From NCBI RefSeq assembly GCF_025464955.1, contig NZ_JAODNM010000093.1, forward strand, positions 1 to 64,000: a stretch of DNA of 64,000 nucleotides, in the 5' to 3' direction. Positions within the stretch are counted from its first letter, which is position 1. Each line of letters starts with the position of its first letter. Shown here piece by piece: positions 32,157 to 41,194 of this stretch. A model generated the notes under the pieces. The model was given only the letters and a program-made list of their open reading frames with translations, was not told the origin of the DNA and made no database searches. The translations under genes were made by a program, and so were the position numbers. The stretch comes from Amycolatopsis sp. (GTDB lineage Bacteria; Actinomycetota; Actinomycetes; Mycobacteriales; Pseudonocardiaceae).

Positions 32157-32762
32157 ATGGCACGTTACACAGGCCCCGCGACTCGTATTTCCCGTCGCCT
32201 CAAGGTTGACCTTGTCGGTGGCGACCAGGCTTTCGAGCGTCGCCCCTACCCGCCCGGCCAGCACGGCCGCGGCCGGATCAAGGAGAGCGAGTACCTGCTT
32301 CAGCTCCAGGAGAAGCAGAAGGCTCGCTACACCTATGGCGTTCTCGAGCGCCAGTTCAGCCGTTACTACAAGGAAGCCGCTCGTCGCACCGGCAAGACCG
32401 GTGAGAACCTGCTGCAGATCCTTGAAGCCCGTCTCGACAATGTGGTGTACCGCGCGGGCCTCGCCCGCACGCGTCGTGCCGCTCGCCAGCTGGTGAGCCA
32501 CGGCCACTTCATCGTCAACGGCAAGAAGGTCAACGTCCCGAGCTTCCAGGTGTCGAAGTTCGACATCATCGATGTGCGACCCAAGTCGTTCGCGATGCTG
32601 CCGTTCGTCATCGCCAAGGAGTCCTTCGGTGACCGGCCGATCCCGGCGTGGCTGCAGGTTGTCCCGTCGAACCTCCGGGTGCTGGTCCACCAGCTTCCGG
32701 AGCGCGCGCAGATCGACGTTCCGGTTCAGGAACAGCTGATCGTCGAGTACTACTCGAAGTGA
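32157..32762 (+). CDS. rpsD: 30S ribosomal protein S4
   Basis: 201 residues, starting MARYTGPATRISRRLKVDLV. S4 nucleates assembly of the 30S body. The S4 domain LEARLDNVVYRAGLARTRRA to SHGHFIVNGKKVNVPSFQV is complete. The zinc cysteines of some S4 forms are absent. It has a GGGGAGG ribosome site. Confidence 0.97.
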   Translation: MARYTGPATRISRRLKVDLVGGDQAFERRPYPPGQHGRGRIKESEYLLQLQEKQKARYTYGVLERQFSRYYKEAARRTGKTGENLLQILEARLDNVVYRAGLARTRRAARQLVSHGHFIVNGKKVNVPSFQVSKFDIIDVRPKSFAMLPFVIAKESFGDRPIPAWLQVVPSNLRVLVHQLPERAQIDVPVQEQLIVEYYSK

Positions 32763-32925
32763 TCCCGGCAGGGCTCCGGCCCGGCCGTGATCGTGCGGCG
32801 GCACGCAGGGTGTGCCGCTCGCATCGCCTGGGCCGTCCAGGGTGGTTCGCCACGATGGACGGCCTGGGTACGCCATCCCTTTCGACGTCATATGGCGGTC
32901 GTCGAACGGAAAGGAAAAAGGAAAA

Positions 32926-34002
32926 ATGCTGATTTCCCAGCGGCCGGCTCTCGCAGAAGAGACGGTCAACGAGACCCGTTCCCGGTTCACCATCGAACCG
33001 CTGGAGCCCGGCTTCGGTTACACCCTCGGCAACTCGCTGCGGCGTACGCTGCTGTCGTCCATCCCGGGCGCGGCCGTGACGAGCATCCGCATCGACGGCG
33101 TGCTGCACGAGTTCACCACGGTTCCCGGGGTCAAGGAAGACGTCACCGACATCATCCTGAACCTCAAGGAACTCGTTGTGAGCTCCGAAGAGGACGAGCC
33201 GGTCACCATGTACCTGCGCAAGCAGGGTCCCGGTGAGGTCACCGCGGCCGACATCGTGCCGCCGGCCGGTGTCACCGTGCACAACCCGGATCTCCACATC
33301 GCGTCGCTGAACGGCAAGGGCAAGCTCGAGATTGAGCTCGTCGTCGAGCGCGGCCGCGGTTACGTTCCGGCCCTGCAGAACAAGCAGGCCGGCGCGGAGA
33401 TCGGCCGGATCCCGGTCGACTCGATCTACTCGCCGGTGCTCAAGGTGACGTACAAGGTCGAGGCGACTCGTGTCGAGCAGCGCACCGACTTCGACAAGCT
33501 GATCCTGGACGTCGAGAGCAAGCCGTCGATCACGCCGCGCGACGCGGTCGCGTCCGCCGGTAAGACGCTCGTCGAGCTGTTCGGGCTTGCCCGCGAGCTC
33601 AACATCGACGCCGAGGGCATCGAGATCGGCCCGTCGCCGCAGGAAGCGGACACCATCGCTGCCTACGCGATGCCGATCGAGGACCTGGACCTCACGGTCC
33701 GGTCGTACAACTGCCTCAAGCGCGAAGGCATTCACACGGTCGGCGAACTGGTCTCGCGCAGCGAGGCCGATCTGCTCGACATCCGCAACTTCGGTGCGAA
33801 GTCGATCGACGAGGTCAAGCTCAAGCTCGTCGGTCTCGGCCTCGCGCTCAAGGACAGCCCGCCCGGGTTCGACCCGACCGCGGCCGCGGCCAGCTATGAC
33901 GGAGAAGGCTGGTCCGAGGGCGTCGACGGCATCACGGACGGTATTTCGGACACCACCAGCCACGATGATGGCCAGGACTACGCAGAGACGGAACAGCTGT
34001 AA
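32926..34002 (+). CDS. rpoA: DNA-directed RNA polymerase subunit alpha
   Basis: 358 residues from the ATG at 32926 ([20 protein letters not shown]), preceded by an A/G-rich AAAGGAAAAAGG. The N-terminal dimerisation domain carries [20 protein letters not shown], and the C-terminal domain has [20 protein letters not shown] and [15 protein letters not shown], which bind UP elements and activators. Codon use here is fully actinobacterial, unlike the 5' part of rpoC. A 163-base gap precedes it. Confidence 0.97.
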   Translation: MLISQRPALAEETVNETRSRFTIEPLEPGFGYTLGNSLRRTLLSSIPGAAVTSIRIDGVLHEFTTVPGVKEDVTDIILNLKELVVSSEEDEPVTMYLRKQGPGEVTAADIVPPAGVTVHNPDLHIASLNGKGKLEIELVVERGRGYVPALQNKQAGAEIGRIPVDSIYSPVLKVTYKVEATRVEQRTDFDKLILDVESKPSITPRDAVASAGKTLVELFGLARELNIDAEGIEIGPSPQEADTIAAYAMPIEDLDLTVRSYNCLKREGIHTVGELVSRSEADLLDIRNFGAKSIDEVKLKLVGLGLALKDSPPGFDPTAAAASYDGEGWSEGVDGITDGISDTTSHDDGQDYAETEQL

Positions 34003-34082
34003 GGCCGGTTACGGGCCCGTACGCTGTGACTTCATAGCGGCGGGCCCGGGCCTCCAGCTGTTTAGCTGAACGAGGAGATTCG

Positions 34083-34757
34083 ATGCCCAGCCCCACGAAG
34101 GGTCCCCGTCTCGGTGGATCGCCCGCTCACGAGCGGCTGATTTTGGCGAACCTGGCCACACAGCTGTTCGAGCACGGCAAGATCACCACCACCGAGGCCA
34201 AGGCGAAGCGGGTCCGCCCGCTCGCCGAGAAGCTGATCACGAAGGCCAAGCGGGGCGACCTGCACAACCGTCGTCAGATCCAGCGGGTCGTGCGCGACAA
34301 GAAGGTCGTGCACAAGCTGCTTGCCGAGATCGGTCCGTTTTTCTTGGAGCGTGAAGGCGGTTACACCCGGATCACCAAGACGCTGGCGCGTAAGGGCGAC
34401 AACGCCCCTATGGCCGTCATCGAGCTGGTGGCCGAGAAGACCGTGACCACCGAGGCCGAGGCCGCCCGCAAGACCAAGTTCGCCAAGGACGCGCCGAAGC
34501 CGGCCGCCGAGGTCGAGACGGTCGAAGCGACCGAGGCCGCCGAGTCCGCTCCCGAGGGCAGCCACGCTCCTCTCGAGGACGGCTCGCAGCCCGAGGGTTT
34601 CCCGATCAAGGGAAACGCGGACTCGATGCTGTACCACACGCCTGAGAGCTCCTACTACGAGCAGACAGTCGCCGAGGTCTGGTTCGCCAGCGCCGAGGCC
34701 GCTGAGGCCGCGGGCTACAGCCTGCCGCCGTCGCAGGTTGAGGACGACGAGTCCTGA
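34083..34757 (+). CDS. rplQ: 50S ribosomal protein L17 with C-terminal extension
   Basis: 224 residues, versus about 120-130 in most bacteria. The L17 core occupies residues 1-120 ([20 protein letters not shown]). After a charged Ala/Glu-rich linker, residues ~168-218 form a separate small domain, [20 protein letters not shown] with [20 protein letters not shown], resembling the 'sunset' domain that I recall from actinobacterial proteins such as ArfC. It follows rpoA by 80 bases with a GAGGAG site. Confidence 0.95.
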   Translation: MPSPTKGPRLGGSPAHERLILANLATQLFEHGKITTTEAKAKRVRPLAEKLITKAKRGDLHNRRQIQRVVRDKKVVHKLLAEIGPFFLEREGGYTRITKTLARKGDNAPMAVIELVAEKTVTTEAEAARKTKFAKDAPKPAAEVETVEATEAAESAPEGSHAPLEDGSQPEGFPIKGNADSMLYHTPESSYYEQTVAEVWFASAEAAEAAGYSLPPSQVEDDES

Positions 34758-34822
34758 CGACTCCGGATTCCCCGAACGAGCCCGCCATCCCCGCTGGGGA
34801 CGGCGGGTTCGTTCGTCTGCGC

Positions 34823-35683
34823 TTGGACGTCAGCTACGACGGCACGGACTTTTCGGGCTGGGCGCGTCAACCCGGCCTTCGCACGGTCCAGGGTGTCATC
34901 GAGGACGCCCTCACCAAACAGCCGCCCGGTGCCTCCGTCGCCACCCCCGTTGTCGTGGCCGGCCGGACAGACGCCGGAGTCCACGCCGCCGGCCAGGTCC
35001 TCCACGTCGACGTGGTGCCTTTAGCGGGCAAAACGTCGTCGGCGCGCATCGAAGTAGACGCACAGGGGATCCCGGACCTGGGCCGCATGCTGCATCGGTG
35101 GAACGGACTCCTGCCACGCGATGTCAGGGTTCTGGGTGCGCGTGTCGCCGCACCTGGTTTCGATGCTCGTTTCGCGGCCGCGCGTCGGCACTACCGCTAT
35201 CAGGTGTCAGACGCGCCTTGGGGAGTGGATCCACTGCACCGCATCGACACCATCCCGTGGGGAAGGCTGCTGTCGACCGAAAAGATGAACGAGGCATCAT
35301 TGCCTCTGCTGGGGCTTCAGGACTTTGCGGCGTTCTGCAAGCACCGAGCGGGTGCGACGACGATCCGGGAGTTGCAGCGTCTGACCTGGCAGAGAACGGG
35401 CCCACATATGGTCCAAGCGGACGTGTCGGCGGATGCTTTCTGTCACTCGATGGTGCGAAGTCTCGTGGGCGCCTTGCTACTTGTTGGTGACGGTCGGCGT
35501 CAGTCGGACTGGCCGGCGAGGGTGCTGAGCAGTCGTGTCCGGGGGAGCGCAGTGGCTCCTGCGCGCGGACTCACTTTGGTCGGTGTCGACTATCCACCTG
35601 ATTCCGAGCTTGCGGCCCGAGCCATGCACACCCGCAACATTCGAACCGTTACACCGCCGTCGTCGTCAGAGCCGCGCAGTTAG
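34823..35683 (+). CDS. truA: tRNA pseudouridine(38-40) synthase
   Basis: The enzyme isomerises U38-U40 in the anticodon arm of tRNAs. The catalytic Asp is in AGRTDAGVHAAGQVLHVD; the partner region GFDARFAAARRHYRYQVSD and FCHSMVRSLVGALLLVGDG are intact. TTG 34823 is the first standard start and gives 286 residues, but the frame continues upstream as [20 protein letters not shown] to a CTG at 34754 that overlaps the rplQ stop (CTGA). That longer reading gives a family-like N-terminus. A mutated palindrome copy lies within the gene (35020-35033), and the stop lies in another copy (35679-35692). Confidence 0.92.
   Translation: MDVSYDGTDFSGWARQPGLRTVQGVIEDALTKQPPGASVATPVVVAGRTDAGVHAAGQVLHVDVVPLAGKTSSARIEVDAQGIPDLGRMLHRWNGLLPRDVRVLGARVAAPGFDARFAAARRHYRYQVSDAPWGVDPLHRIDTIPWGRLLSTEKMNEASLPLLGLQDFAAFCKHRAGATTIRELQRLTWQRTGPHMVQADVSADAFCHSMVRSLVGALLLVGDGRRQSDWPARVLSSRVRGSAVAPARGLTLVGVDYPPDSELAARAMHTRNIRTVTPPSSSEPRS
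35020..35033. repeat. dispersed palindrome, copy 9, mutated, inside truA
   Basis: TTTAGCGGGCAAAA differs from the consensus by one base (T to A). In the truA frame the consensus would read TTA-GCG-GGC-TAA, a stop; the change gives AAA. It encodes LAGK in an extra loop after HVDVV. Confidence 0.7.
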
Positions 35684-35692
35684 CGGGCTAAC
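35679..35692. repeat. dispersed palindrome, copy 10, carries two stop codons
   Basis: GTTAGCGGGCTAAC with GCGCA/TGCGC arms. The truA TAG is 35681-35683 and the TAG of the convergent DUF559 gene is 35690-35688 on the other strand, so both genes end inside one repeat. Confidence 0.85.
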
Positions 35693-36587
35693 TGCGCTCG
35701 GTCGCCGCCCGAACGCGCTCGACGATCCCGGAGTAGTCGGTCGCGAGCTGGTCCGAGTCGACGATGACGAACGCCCACTCCTCGGCCATCAGTCGCTGCC
35801 TTCGTTCTCGATCGTGGATGACTTGGTCCGGCGTGTTATGCCACCGGCCGTCGTACTCGATCGCGACCTTGCTTTCCTCGATCGCGAGATCGAGTCGACC
35901 GAGGAAGACTCTCTTCTTGCGGACGTTGTGCTGGGGTTTCGGACGGAATCCGCCGACAGTCAAGATTACGCGCAACTCCGATTCGGGTAGCGATTCCGCG
36001 CGCGGGTCTGCGAGCTGCACGGCATGTCGGGCGAGTCGGATCCCTCGATTTCGTCGCCCCCAGACCTGCCGCTCCAAGGCCGACCGACGCACCAGCCCTG
36101 ACCGAAGAAAGACGTCGAGGTCCGGTACTCCGATGCGTAGCCGCCGCACCCAGCCTCGCTTGCGTGGGGACAAGCGAAGTAGCAGGTCTAGTGCAATACG
36201 AACAGGCTTCGCGATCCTGATACCGGCCCATTGGCGGGATTCTTTCGAGACGACCTCTGTCCTTCGGATGTGCATTCCGTCGATGGGGCCGAATCGAGAC
36301 TTTTCCGGTACGACGAACTCCACCGGATCCAGTGGCTGTGCAAGTTCGACGCCCATCACGGTCGCGGCAGATCGGCCCGTCAGTACAGCTTCTTCCGGTG
36401 CGATGAGCGCCGCTCCTCGGCAGCGGAGTTCGTGGGTCACGACGATGTGCGCCGGGGCGTAGACGTCTTGAAACAGCCGCCTAACGGACGGACCGCGAAG
36501 CTGGCCTGCGGTGATCAGACCCGCCTTACGCGCATCGGAACCGCGAAACACGTCCGGAAGATGGTCGAGATCAGGTGTCGTTGACAT
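35688..36587 (-). CDS. DUF559-domain protein, endonuclease-like
   Basis: 299 residues. The C-terminal ~95 residues match the DUF559/very-short-patch-repair-like nuclease fold: ESELRVILTVGGFRPKPQHN, IEYDGRWHNTPDQVIHDRER and RQRLMAEEWAFVIVD, containing the usual Glu...Asp-Gly...His pattern. The N-terminal part (MSTTPDLDHLPDVFRGSDAR, and LITAGQLRG followed by VYAPAHIVVTHELRCRGAAL) is like the winged-helix/AbiEi-type segment often found in front of DUF559. Such proteins are frequent and multicopy in actinobacteria; their role is unclear. It is convergent with truA and sits at the border of the secretion locus. Confidence 0.75.
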   Translation of the reverse strand: MSTTPDLDHLPDVFRGSDARKAGLITAGQLRGPSVRRLFQDVYAPAHIVVTHELRCRGAALIAPEEAVLTGRSAATVMGVELAQPLDPVEFVVPEKSRFGPIDGMHIRRTEVVSKESRQWAGIRIAKPVRIALDLLLRLSPRKRGWVRRLRIGVPDLDVFLRSGLVRRSALERQVWGRRNRGIRLARHAVQLADPRAESLPESELRVILTVGGFRPKPQHNVRKKRVFLGRLDLAIEESKVAIEYDGRWHNTPDQVIHDRERRQRLMAEEWAFVIVDSDQLATDYSGIVERVRAATERS

Positions 36588-36761
36588 GAGGACACGATTG
36601 ATCCGAACACCGACACTCTCTTACGCCTGCTGCCGACGCTCGTCGAGTTGTCCACGTCTACCCCAGCCTTGTGGATAACTGAGACTCGGCACTTGACAAC
36701 CTCGAAACAGCTGCTAGAGGACAGGGCGCCCTTCTTGCGAAAATACGGCCGCGTGAGTGCG

Positions 36762-36775
36762 TTTAGCCCGCTAAA
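36762..36775. repeat. dispersed palindrome, copy 11 (CC centre)
   Basis: Core with GAGTGCG/CGCACTC arms, identical over 28 bases to copy 7 (36755-36782). It lies just beyond the stop of the gene at 36790, in the 202-base gap before the DUF559 gene. Confidence 0.9.
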
Positions 36776-36789
36776 CGCACTCGCCGGGC

Positions 36790-37512
36790 TCAGTCCCCCC
36801 GCCGCACAGGCCCCAGCAGCTGTTGCTCCTTGGCGGTGGTGACGAGACGCAGGGGACGCCAGAGGTTGCGCCCCAGCGCGACGACCTGGTCGTCCTTCAA
36901 CGTCGTCAGCTGCCGCATCATCTGCGGCGGCAGCCGCCAGATCCGCGCCGCGAGCTCCGCCTGCCCCATCGGCAGGCGCTGCATGAGAACCAGGTCTGCC
37001 GCGTTCGCCGTGGCACCGGCTTGCGGGTGCAGGTACGGCAGCACGTAGACAGTCGTCTGCCACGGGGAACGCGGCGGGAAGAGATCCTGCGGAGTCGGCC
37101 CGCCGTCGGTCACGACCAGCAGCGGCGCGTCCTCGGACGGCCGCGGCAGCTCGACAGGCGATAGCCGCCGGATCTGCACCAGCGGCGACGGGCCGCCGTT
37201 CGGCTGCTGTCCCGCGGCCTTGGACAGCACCTGCCAGGCTGCAGGGCGCCCGGTGGCCACCACTACCCAGGCGCCCACCGCCATCGCCCGGAGCGCGACC
37301 TGACGGGCCAAATAAAGGCCGCCCACCAGAACGATGCGAGTCGGGGTGGACCGCAGGGCCGAAATCGTCAGCGGTTCGCCTTTGAGTCCGGAGCCGAGCA
37401 CGATGCCGCCCCGGTCGCCGGACGGACTGATCGCGTCCAGTAGTGCGGGGTCTACAGTGAATTCTGGGGCAACGCCGGCTTTCTGGCCGGCATCGCGAAC
37501 GCGGGCACTCAT
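36790..37512 (-). CDS. type VII locus protein of unknown function
   Basis: 240 residues. The ATG overlaps the stop of the EccE-like gene (ATGA), so it is its translational partner. It has no predicted membrane helix. A central region, ALRSTPTRIVLVGGLYLARQ, VALRAMAVGAWVVVATGRPA, could be a Rossmann-like strand-helix pattern, and the rest is PPRSPWQTTVYVLPYLHPQA and AADLVLMQRLPMGQAELAAR. I do not recognise a family. Its context suggests a cytosolic accessory of the secretion system. Confidence 0.55.
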   Translation of the reverse strand: MSARVRDAGQKAGVAPEFTVDPALLDAISPSGDRGGIVLGSGLKGEPLTISALRSTPTRIVLVGGLYLARQVALRAMAVGAWVVVATGRPAAWQVLSKAAGQQPNGGPSPLVQIRRLSPVELPRPSEDAPLLVVTDGGPTPQDLFPPRSPWQTTVYVLPYLHPQAGATANAADLVLMQRLPMGQAELAARIWRLPPQMMRQLTTLKDDQVVALGRNLWRPLRLVTTAKEQQLLGPVRRGD

Positions 37513-39005
37513 GCCGTTCCTCCGATCGGCAGCGTCGCGGCGAAGGCGGCGATCTGCAGCCCGCGCAGCGGGGTCAAGGTGACGCCCAGCCTGTCGGAGA
37601 TAGCTCGCAGGCGCTGGTCGGCCGTGTCGAGTTCACGCGGGTTGCGGGCACTCAGCCGCACCACCCCGCGCAGGCCGATCTGTCCTTCGTCCGCCGACGG
37701 CGAGATCGCCATGGCAACCGTGGCCGACAACGCGCGAACGCTCGTCAAGGCGTTGAGGCTGCTGGTGATCTGCCCCTTCGGCCAGCCTGAGATCGCGTAG
37801 CTGGCGTGCCCGATGCCGGCAGCGGTGACCCCGGTCCACCGTTCCTGCAGGCTCACCTTGCTTCCGGAGCCGGCAACAGCGGTCAGTTCGGCGGCGGAGA
37901 TCCCGGCCCGGAGCAGTTCGTCCGGGTCGAGCGGTCTGGTCGGGACTCCCTGTGACTCCAAGGCGTTGCGCACCCGGGACAGAGCGCCGATCAATGCCCG
38001 GTGCGCGCCGACGACGCCGCCCCCGCGCTCGCGGACTGCGGCGGGGCAACGACGAGGGTCAAGTCGGATGGCCACCCAGGTGGTCCGCCGCGCCGCCGCC
38101 GGCAATGGGCCGAGGACCTCCATGTAGGAGCTGAGCGCGGGCGAATCAGCGGGCAGTGCGGCGCTACCCGGGTAGCAGTGCCAGATCATCTGGATCGAGT
38201 CGAGGACGACGCCGCGGTCTTCCAAGCACGGTGCGAGCGCGGAGAGCGGAAGACTCGGCGCGCCACCGGCTTGCGTGATCAGCGCGGGCGCGGGCTCGAC
38301 GAGGAGGACGGCCGTCCAGGTGCCGTCGTCCCACGCGAGGCCGACCTGCTGCCGTTCGTGGTCGACGCCATGCGCGACGACCAGATCCGGAACGGCCAGC
38401 CTCAACAGGTTCACGCGTGCGTCATCGGGGCCGGTGACGGCGTCTTCTTCCGCTGCGATGGTTTCGATGCTGCTCGGCGGCGCCGGGTTTGCCACCCGAT
38501 CGTGTGAACGAAGCGTGTACCGCGTCGTAAGTCCAACCCATTGGGTGAACCACTTGCCGCCCCACCGCAGAAAAGCGATGAACAGCGCAACGACGACCAC
38601 GCCTATCCCCACGTACTTCAGGGAAGAATTGATCGCCAGCAGGACGAGCCCGATCGCGAACCCGACTTCCAGTACGACGAGGTTCGACACCGGCAGCGGC
38701 CCGAGGCTCGCACCTGTGGCGCGTCGGCGCGCTGGTGGCGCGATACGGGGTGCGGGGCTCGCCGCCGCTGGTGGCGGCGGCTGCTGGCCAGGAGGCGGAC
38801 CACCAGGCCCACCAGGGCCTCCGGGACCATTTGGGCCTCCGGGCCCGCCAGGACCTCCCGGTCCGCGTGGTCCGGCCGGCCCACCTGGGCCGCCGACTGG
38901 GCCTCCAGGTCGTCCAGGCCGCGGTGGGGGGCCAGGTGGTCGCCCCGATGGCGGCTGGGACCCAGGTGGCGGCCCATTCGGACGTGGAGGAGTGGTGACG
39001 GACAT
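37509..39005 (-). CDS. eccE: EccE-like type VII secretion membrane protein
   Basis: 498 residues from the ATG at 39005 (MSVTTPPRPNGPPPG). The first ~100 residues are almost entirely Gly and Pro. Two transmembrane helices follow (LPVSNLVVLEVGFAIGLVLL and YVGIGVVVVALFIAFLRWGG, about residues 120-170), then a ~320-residue domain typical of EccE, with RTTWVAIRLDPRRCPAAVRE in the middle. EccE lies on the periphery of the ESX membrane complex. It is divergent from eccB, with a 157-base shared promoter region. From memory, the M. tuberculosis ESX-4 locus lacks eccE. Confidence 0.8.
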   Translation of the reverse strand: MSVTTPPRPNGPPPGSQPPSGRPPGPPPRPGRPGGPVGGPGGPAGPRGPGGPGGPGGPNGPGGPGGPGGPPPGQQPPPPAAASPAPRIAPPARRRATGASLGPLPVSNLVVLEVGFAIGLVLLAINSSLKYVGIGVVVVALFIAFLRWGGKWFTQWVGLTTRYTLRSHDRVANPAPPSSIETIAAEEDAVTGPDDARVNLLRLAVPDLVVAHGVDHERQQVGLAWDDGTWTAVLLVEPAPALITQAGGAPSLPLSALAPCLEDRGVVLDSIQMIWHCYPGSAALPADSPALSSYMEVLGPLPAAARRTTWVAIRLDPRRCPAAVRERGGGVVGAHRALIGALSRVRNALESQGVPTRPLDPDELLRAGISAAELTAVAGSGSKVSLQERWTGVTAAGIGHASYAISGWPKGQITSSLNALTSVRALSATVAMAISPSADEGQIGLRGVVRLSARNPRELDTADQRLRAISDRLGVTLTPLRGLQIAAFAATLPIGGTA

Positions 39006-39162
39006 CCGCGCTTTCTCTTCCCCTCGTGCGTGCTGCTTTCCCCGGAAAGCCGGTCCCGGGATGTCAGACACTAGCTGGAGTTGGTAGAAACCCCACACCA
39101 GACGGTCCCCGTACGGCTATCCTGCGGAACCGTACCGCGACTGGGAGAGCTGTAGGTCGAGA

Positions 39163-40797
39163 ATGCCGTCAACACCGACAACAAAGTCTCAAGTTCAGGC
39201 GTACCGGTTCGTGCTGCGACGTATGCAGTCCGCGCTGGTCCGCAGGGACGCCGTGATGCTGAACGACCCCATGCGCACGCATACCCGCGCGACGATGGTG
39301 GGCGTCATCCTGGGCGTGCTGGGCTTGCTCGGCTTCGTCATCTTCGGCTTGATCAGCCCGGCACCCACGGTTCCCGCCGCCGGCAACATCGTCATCGGGG
39401 AGCAATCGGGAACGGTCTACGTGGTCGTGGGCAACCCTGTGACGCTCATCCCCACGTTCAACCTCGCTTCGGCGCGTCTGCTGCTGATGGCCCAGCAACA
39501 GGGCGCGCAAGCGCAGGCGGCCGGCCAGGCCGGCGCCGCGCCGCCAGCCGCACCCGCAGCGGCGCAGACGGTCGCGAACCCGGTGGTCGTCTCCGACGAC
39601 CAGCTGAGGAACATCCCGCGAAGGAAGCTCACCGGGATCCCCGACGGGCCGCAGCTGCTTCCAACGGCGAGCCAGCGGATCTCCAACAACTGGGGGGTTT
39701 GCGACAACCTCCAGCTGAACTTGGATCTGCCGGACCCGACCAGCCCGCACAAGGTCGAGACCACCGTGCTTGCCGGAGTGCAGTCGATGGGCAACGAGCT
39801 CGGGCAGAACCAGGCGTTGCTGGCCACGGCCGACAACGGCAAGACGTACTTGATCTACTGGCCGGCGAGCAGTGCCGGCCAGCCCAACGCCAACGCCGTA
39901 CGAGCCGAGGTCGACCAATCCAGTCCCGCGGTGATTTCCGCACTCGGCCTGAGCACGGTGAAGGGCCGGCAGATCTCGATGGCGCTGCTGAACGCCATCC
40001 CGGAGGTGGGGAAGCTGACGGCCCCCCAGATCGTTGGGGACGCAACTCCGCCCGGATTTCAGATGAACGGGCTGAACATCGGTGATGTCTTCTCCACGGC
40101 GCCGACGGGGACCGAAACCCTGCAGTACTGGGTGGTCCTGCAGGGCGGGATTCAGAGCATCTCGCGCGCGGTGTCCGACATCATCCGTAGTTCGAGTGCC
40201 AACGGCCAGACCGCGGTCCCGCCGTTGAGCCTGGACAAGATCAATGTGCCCAGGGTCGTTCAAGGCAACCCGAACTTCCTGCCGGTCAGCGACTACCCGC
40301 AGACAGTGCCCGTAGTGCGAAATCCGGTCGACCAGAGCAAGGTTGCTTGTCTCGGTTGGAGCCTGGTCGGCGACCCGGCCAGCCCGAGCCCGCACACCGC
40401 GGTGTACGTCGGCAACACCATGCCGGACAAGGTCGACGCGCAGTCGATCCAGGTTGGTCAGGCAAGCCCGGACGGTACGCGGATCGACAAGTTCTACATG
40501 CAGGCCGGTTACGGCGCGGTCATCCAGTCGGCGACTGGCAAGGACTCGTTCGGCAAGGGCCCGATCGAGCTGATTTCCGATCGCGGTCTGCGCTACGGCG
40601 TGCCGGACCTCAAAACGGCAACGGGGCTCGGACTCGACAGCATGTCGCCGGCCCCGGAGTCGATCATCAGCCTGCTGCCCACGGGCGCTTCGCTGAACAT
40701 CCAAGCCGTCTTGCAGACGTTCGACTCGGTGCCGATCGATCCGAGAGCAGGCACGTATCCGACGGCGAGTGCGGCTGCACCACCTCCGGGCAACTGA
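39163..40797 (+). CDS. eccB: type VII secretion protein EccB
   Basis: 544 residues: a cytosolic N-terminus MPSTPTTKSQVQAYRFVLRR (the conserved STKSQVSGYRF-type start), one transmembrane helix at about 46-66 (MVGVILGVLGLLGFVIFGLI), and a large extracytoplasmic repeat domain with WGVCDNLQLNLD, GNPNFLPVSDYPQTV and a paired Cys (VACLGWSL). EccB is a core subunit of the ESX inner-membrane complex and reaches into the periplasm. It heads a short operon with the two genes downstream. Confidence 0.93.
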   Translation: MPSTPTTKSQVQAYRFVLRRMQSALVRRDAVMLNDPMRTHTRATMVGVILGVLGLLGFVIFGLISPAPTVPAAGNIVIGEQSGTVYVVVGNPVTLIPTFNLASARLLLMAQQQGAQAQAAGQAGAAPPAAPAAAQTVANPVVVSDDQLRNIPRRKLTGIPDGPQLLPTASQRISNNWGVCDNLQLNLDLPDPTSPHKVETTVLAGVQSMGNELGQNQALLATADNGKTYLIYWPASSAGQPNANAVRAEVDQSSPAVISALGLSTVKGRQISMALLNAIPEVGKLTAPQIVGDATPPGFQMNGLNIGDVFSTAPTGTETLQYWVVLQGGIQSISRAVSDIIRSSSANGQTAVPPLSLDKINVPRVVQGNPNFLPVSDYPQTVPVVRNPVDQSKVACLGWSLVGDPASPSPHTAVYVGNTMPDKVDAQSIQVGQASPDGTRIDKFYMQAGYGAVIQSATGKDSFGKGPIELISDRGLRYGVPDLKTATGLGLDSMSPAPESIISLLPTGASLNIQAVLQTFDSVPIDPRAGTYPTASAAAPPPGN

Positions 40798-40875
40798 CCG
40801 CGGGAAGACCGGGAACCGCTCACGAGCTTTGGCCGTCCTACGGCGGAATTACAGCCGTAGGAGCGGGAGGCTTTA

Positions 40876-41190
40876 GTGACCGGTTTCAGGATCGACACGG
40901 AGGTCGTCGTCAGGTACGCCGCCAAGGCCGAGGCGTCCGCCGCTCGGCTGGACGCGGCTGCCGAATCGGTAAGTCACTGTGAGATGTCTCATGAGATGGT
41001 CGGTGACCTCGGTGGGCAGACCGGTGTCGGTGAGGCGTACGCCCGGGCGGCGGAGGTGCTCCGGAAGCACCTTGCCGAGGGGAGCGCCGCGCTGCTGTCG
41101 GCGTCGGGCGCCCTGCGCGAGGTCACCGGTCACCATGCCGACCGCGACAGCGAGCACGCCGACTTGATCACCAAGGCTGGGGAGCTCTGA
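40876..41190 (+). CDS. EspC-like/DUF2580 type VII secretion target
   Basis: 104 residues, all helical: MTGFRIDTEVVVRYAAKAEA and VSHCEMSHEMVGDLGGQTGV, then GEAYARAAEVLRKHLAEGSA. The N-terminal F-x-I-D/x-YA pattern and size fit the EspC/DUF2580 group of ESX-associated secreted proteins. GGGAGG lies five bases before the GTG. It is four bases from the next gene and follows eccB, so it is probably a substrate encoded with its channel. Confidence 0.65.
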   Translation: MTGFRIDTEVVVRYAAKAEASAARLDAAAESVSHCEMSHEMVGDLGGQTGVGEAYARAAEVLRKHLAEGSAALLSASGALREVTGHHADRDSEHADLITKAGEL

Positions 41191-41194
41191 CCGC

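Noticed and set aside
36588-36789. A 64-codon frame (36648-36842) that runs through palindrome copy 11
   Set aside because: It is open only because the repeat has one open frame; it has no ribosome site and overlaps the end of the minus-strand gene.
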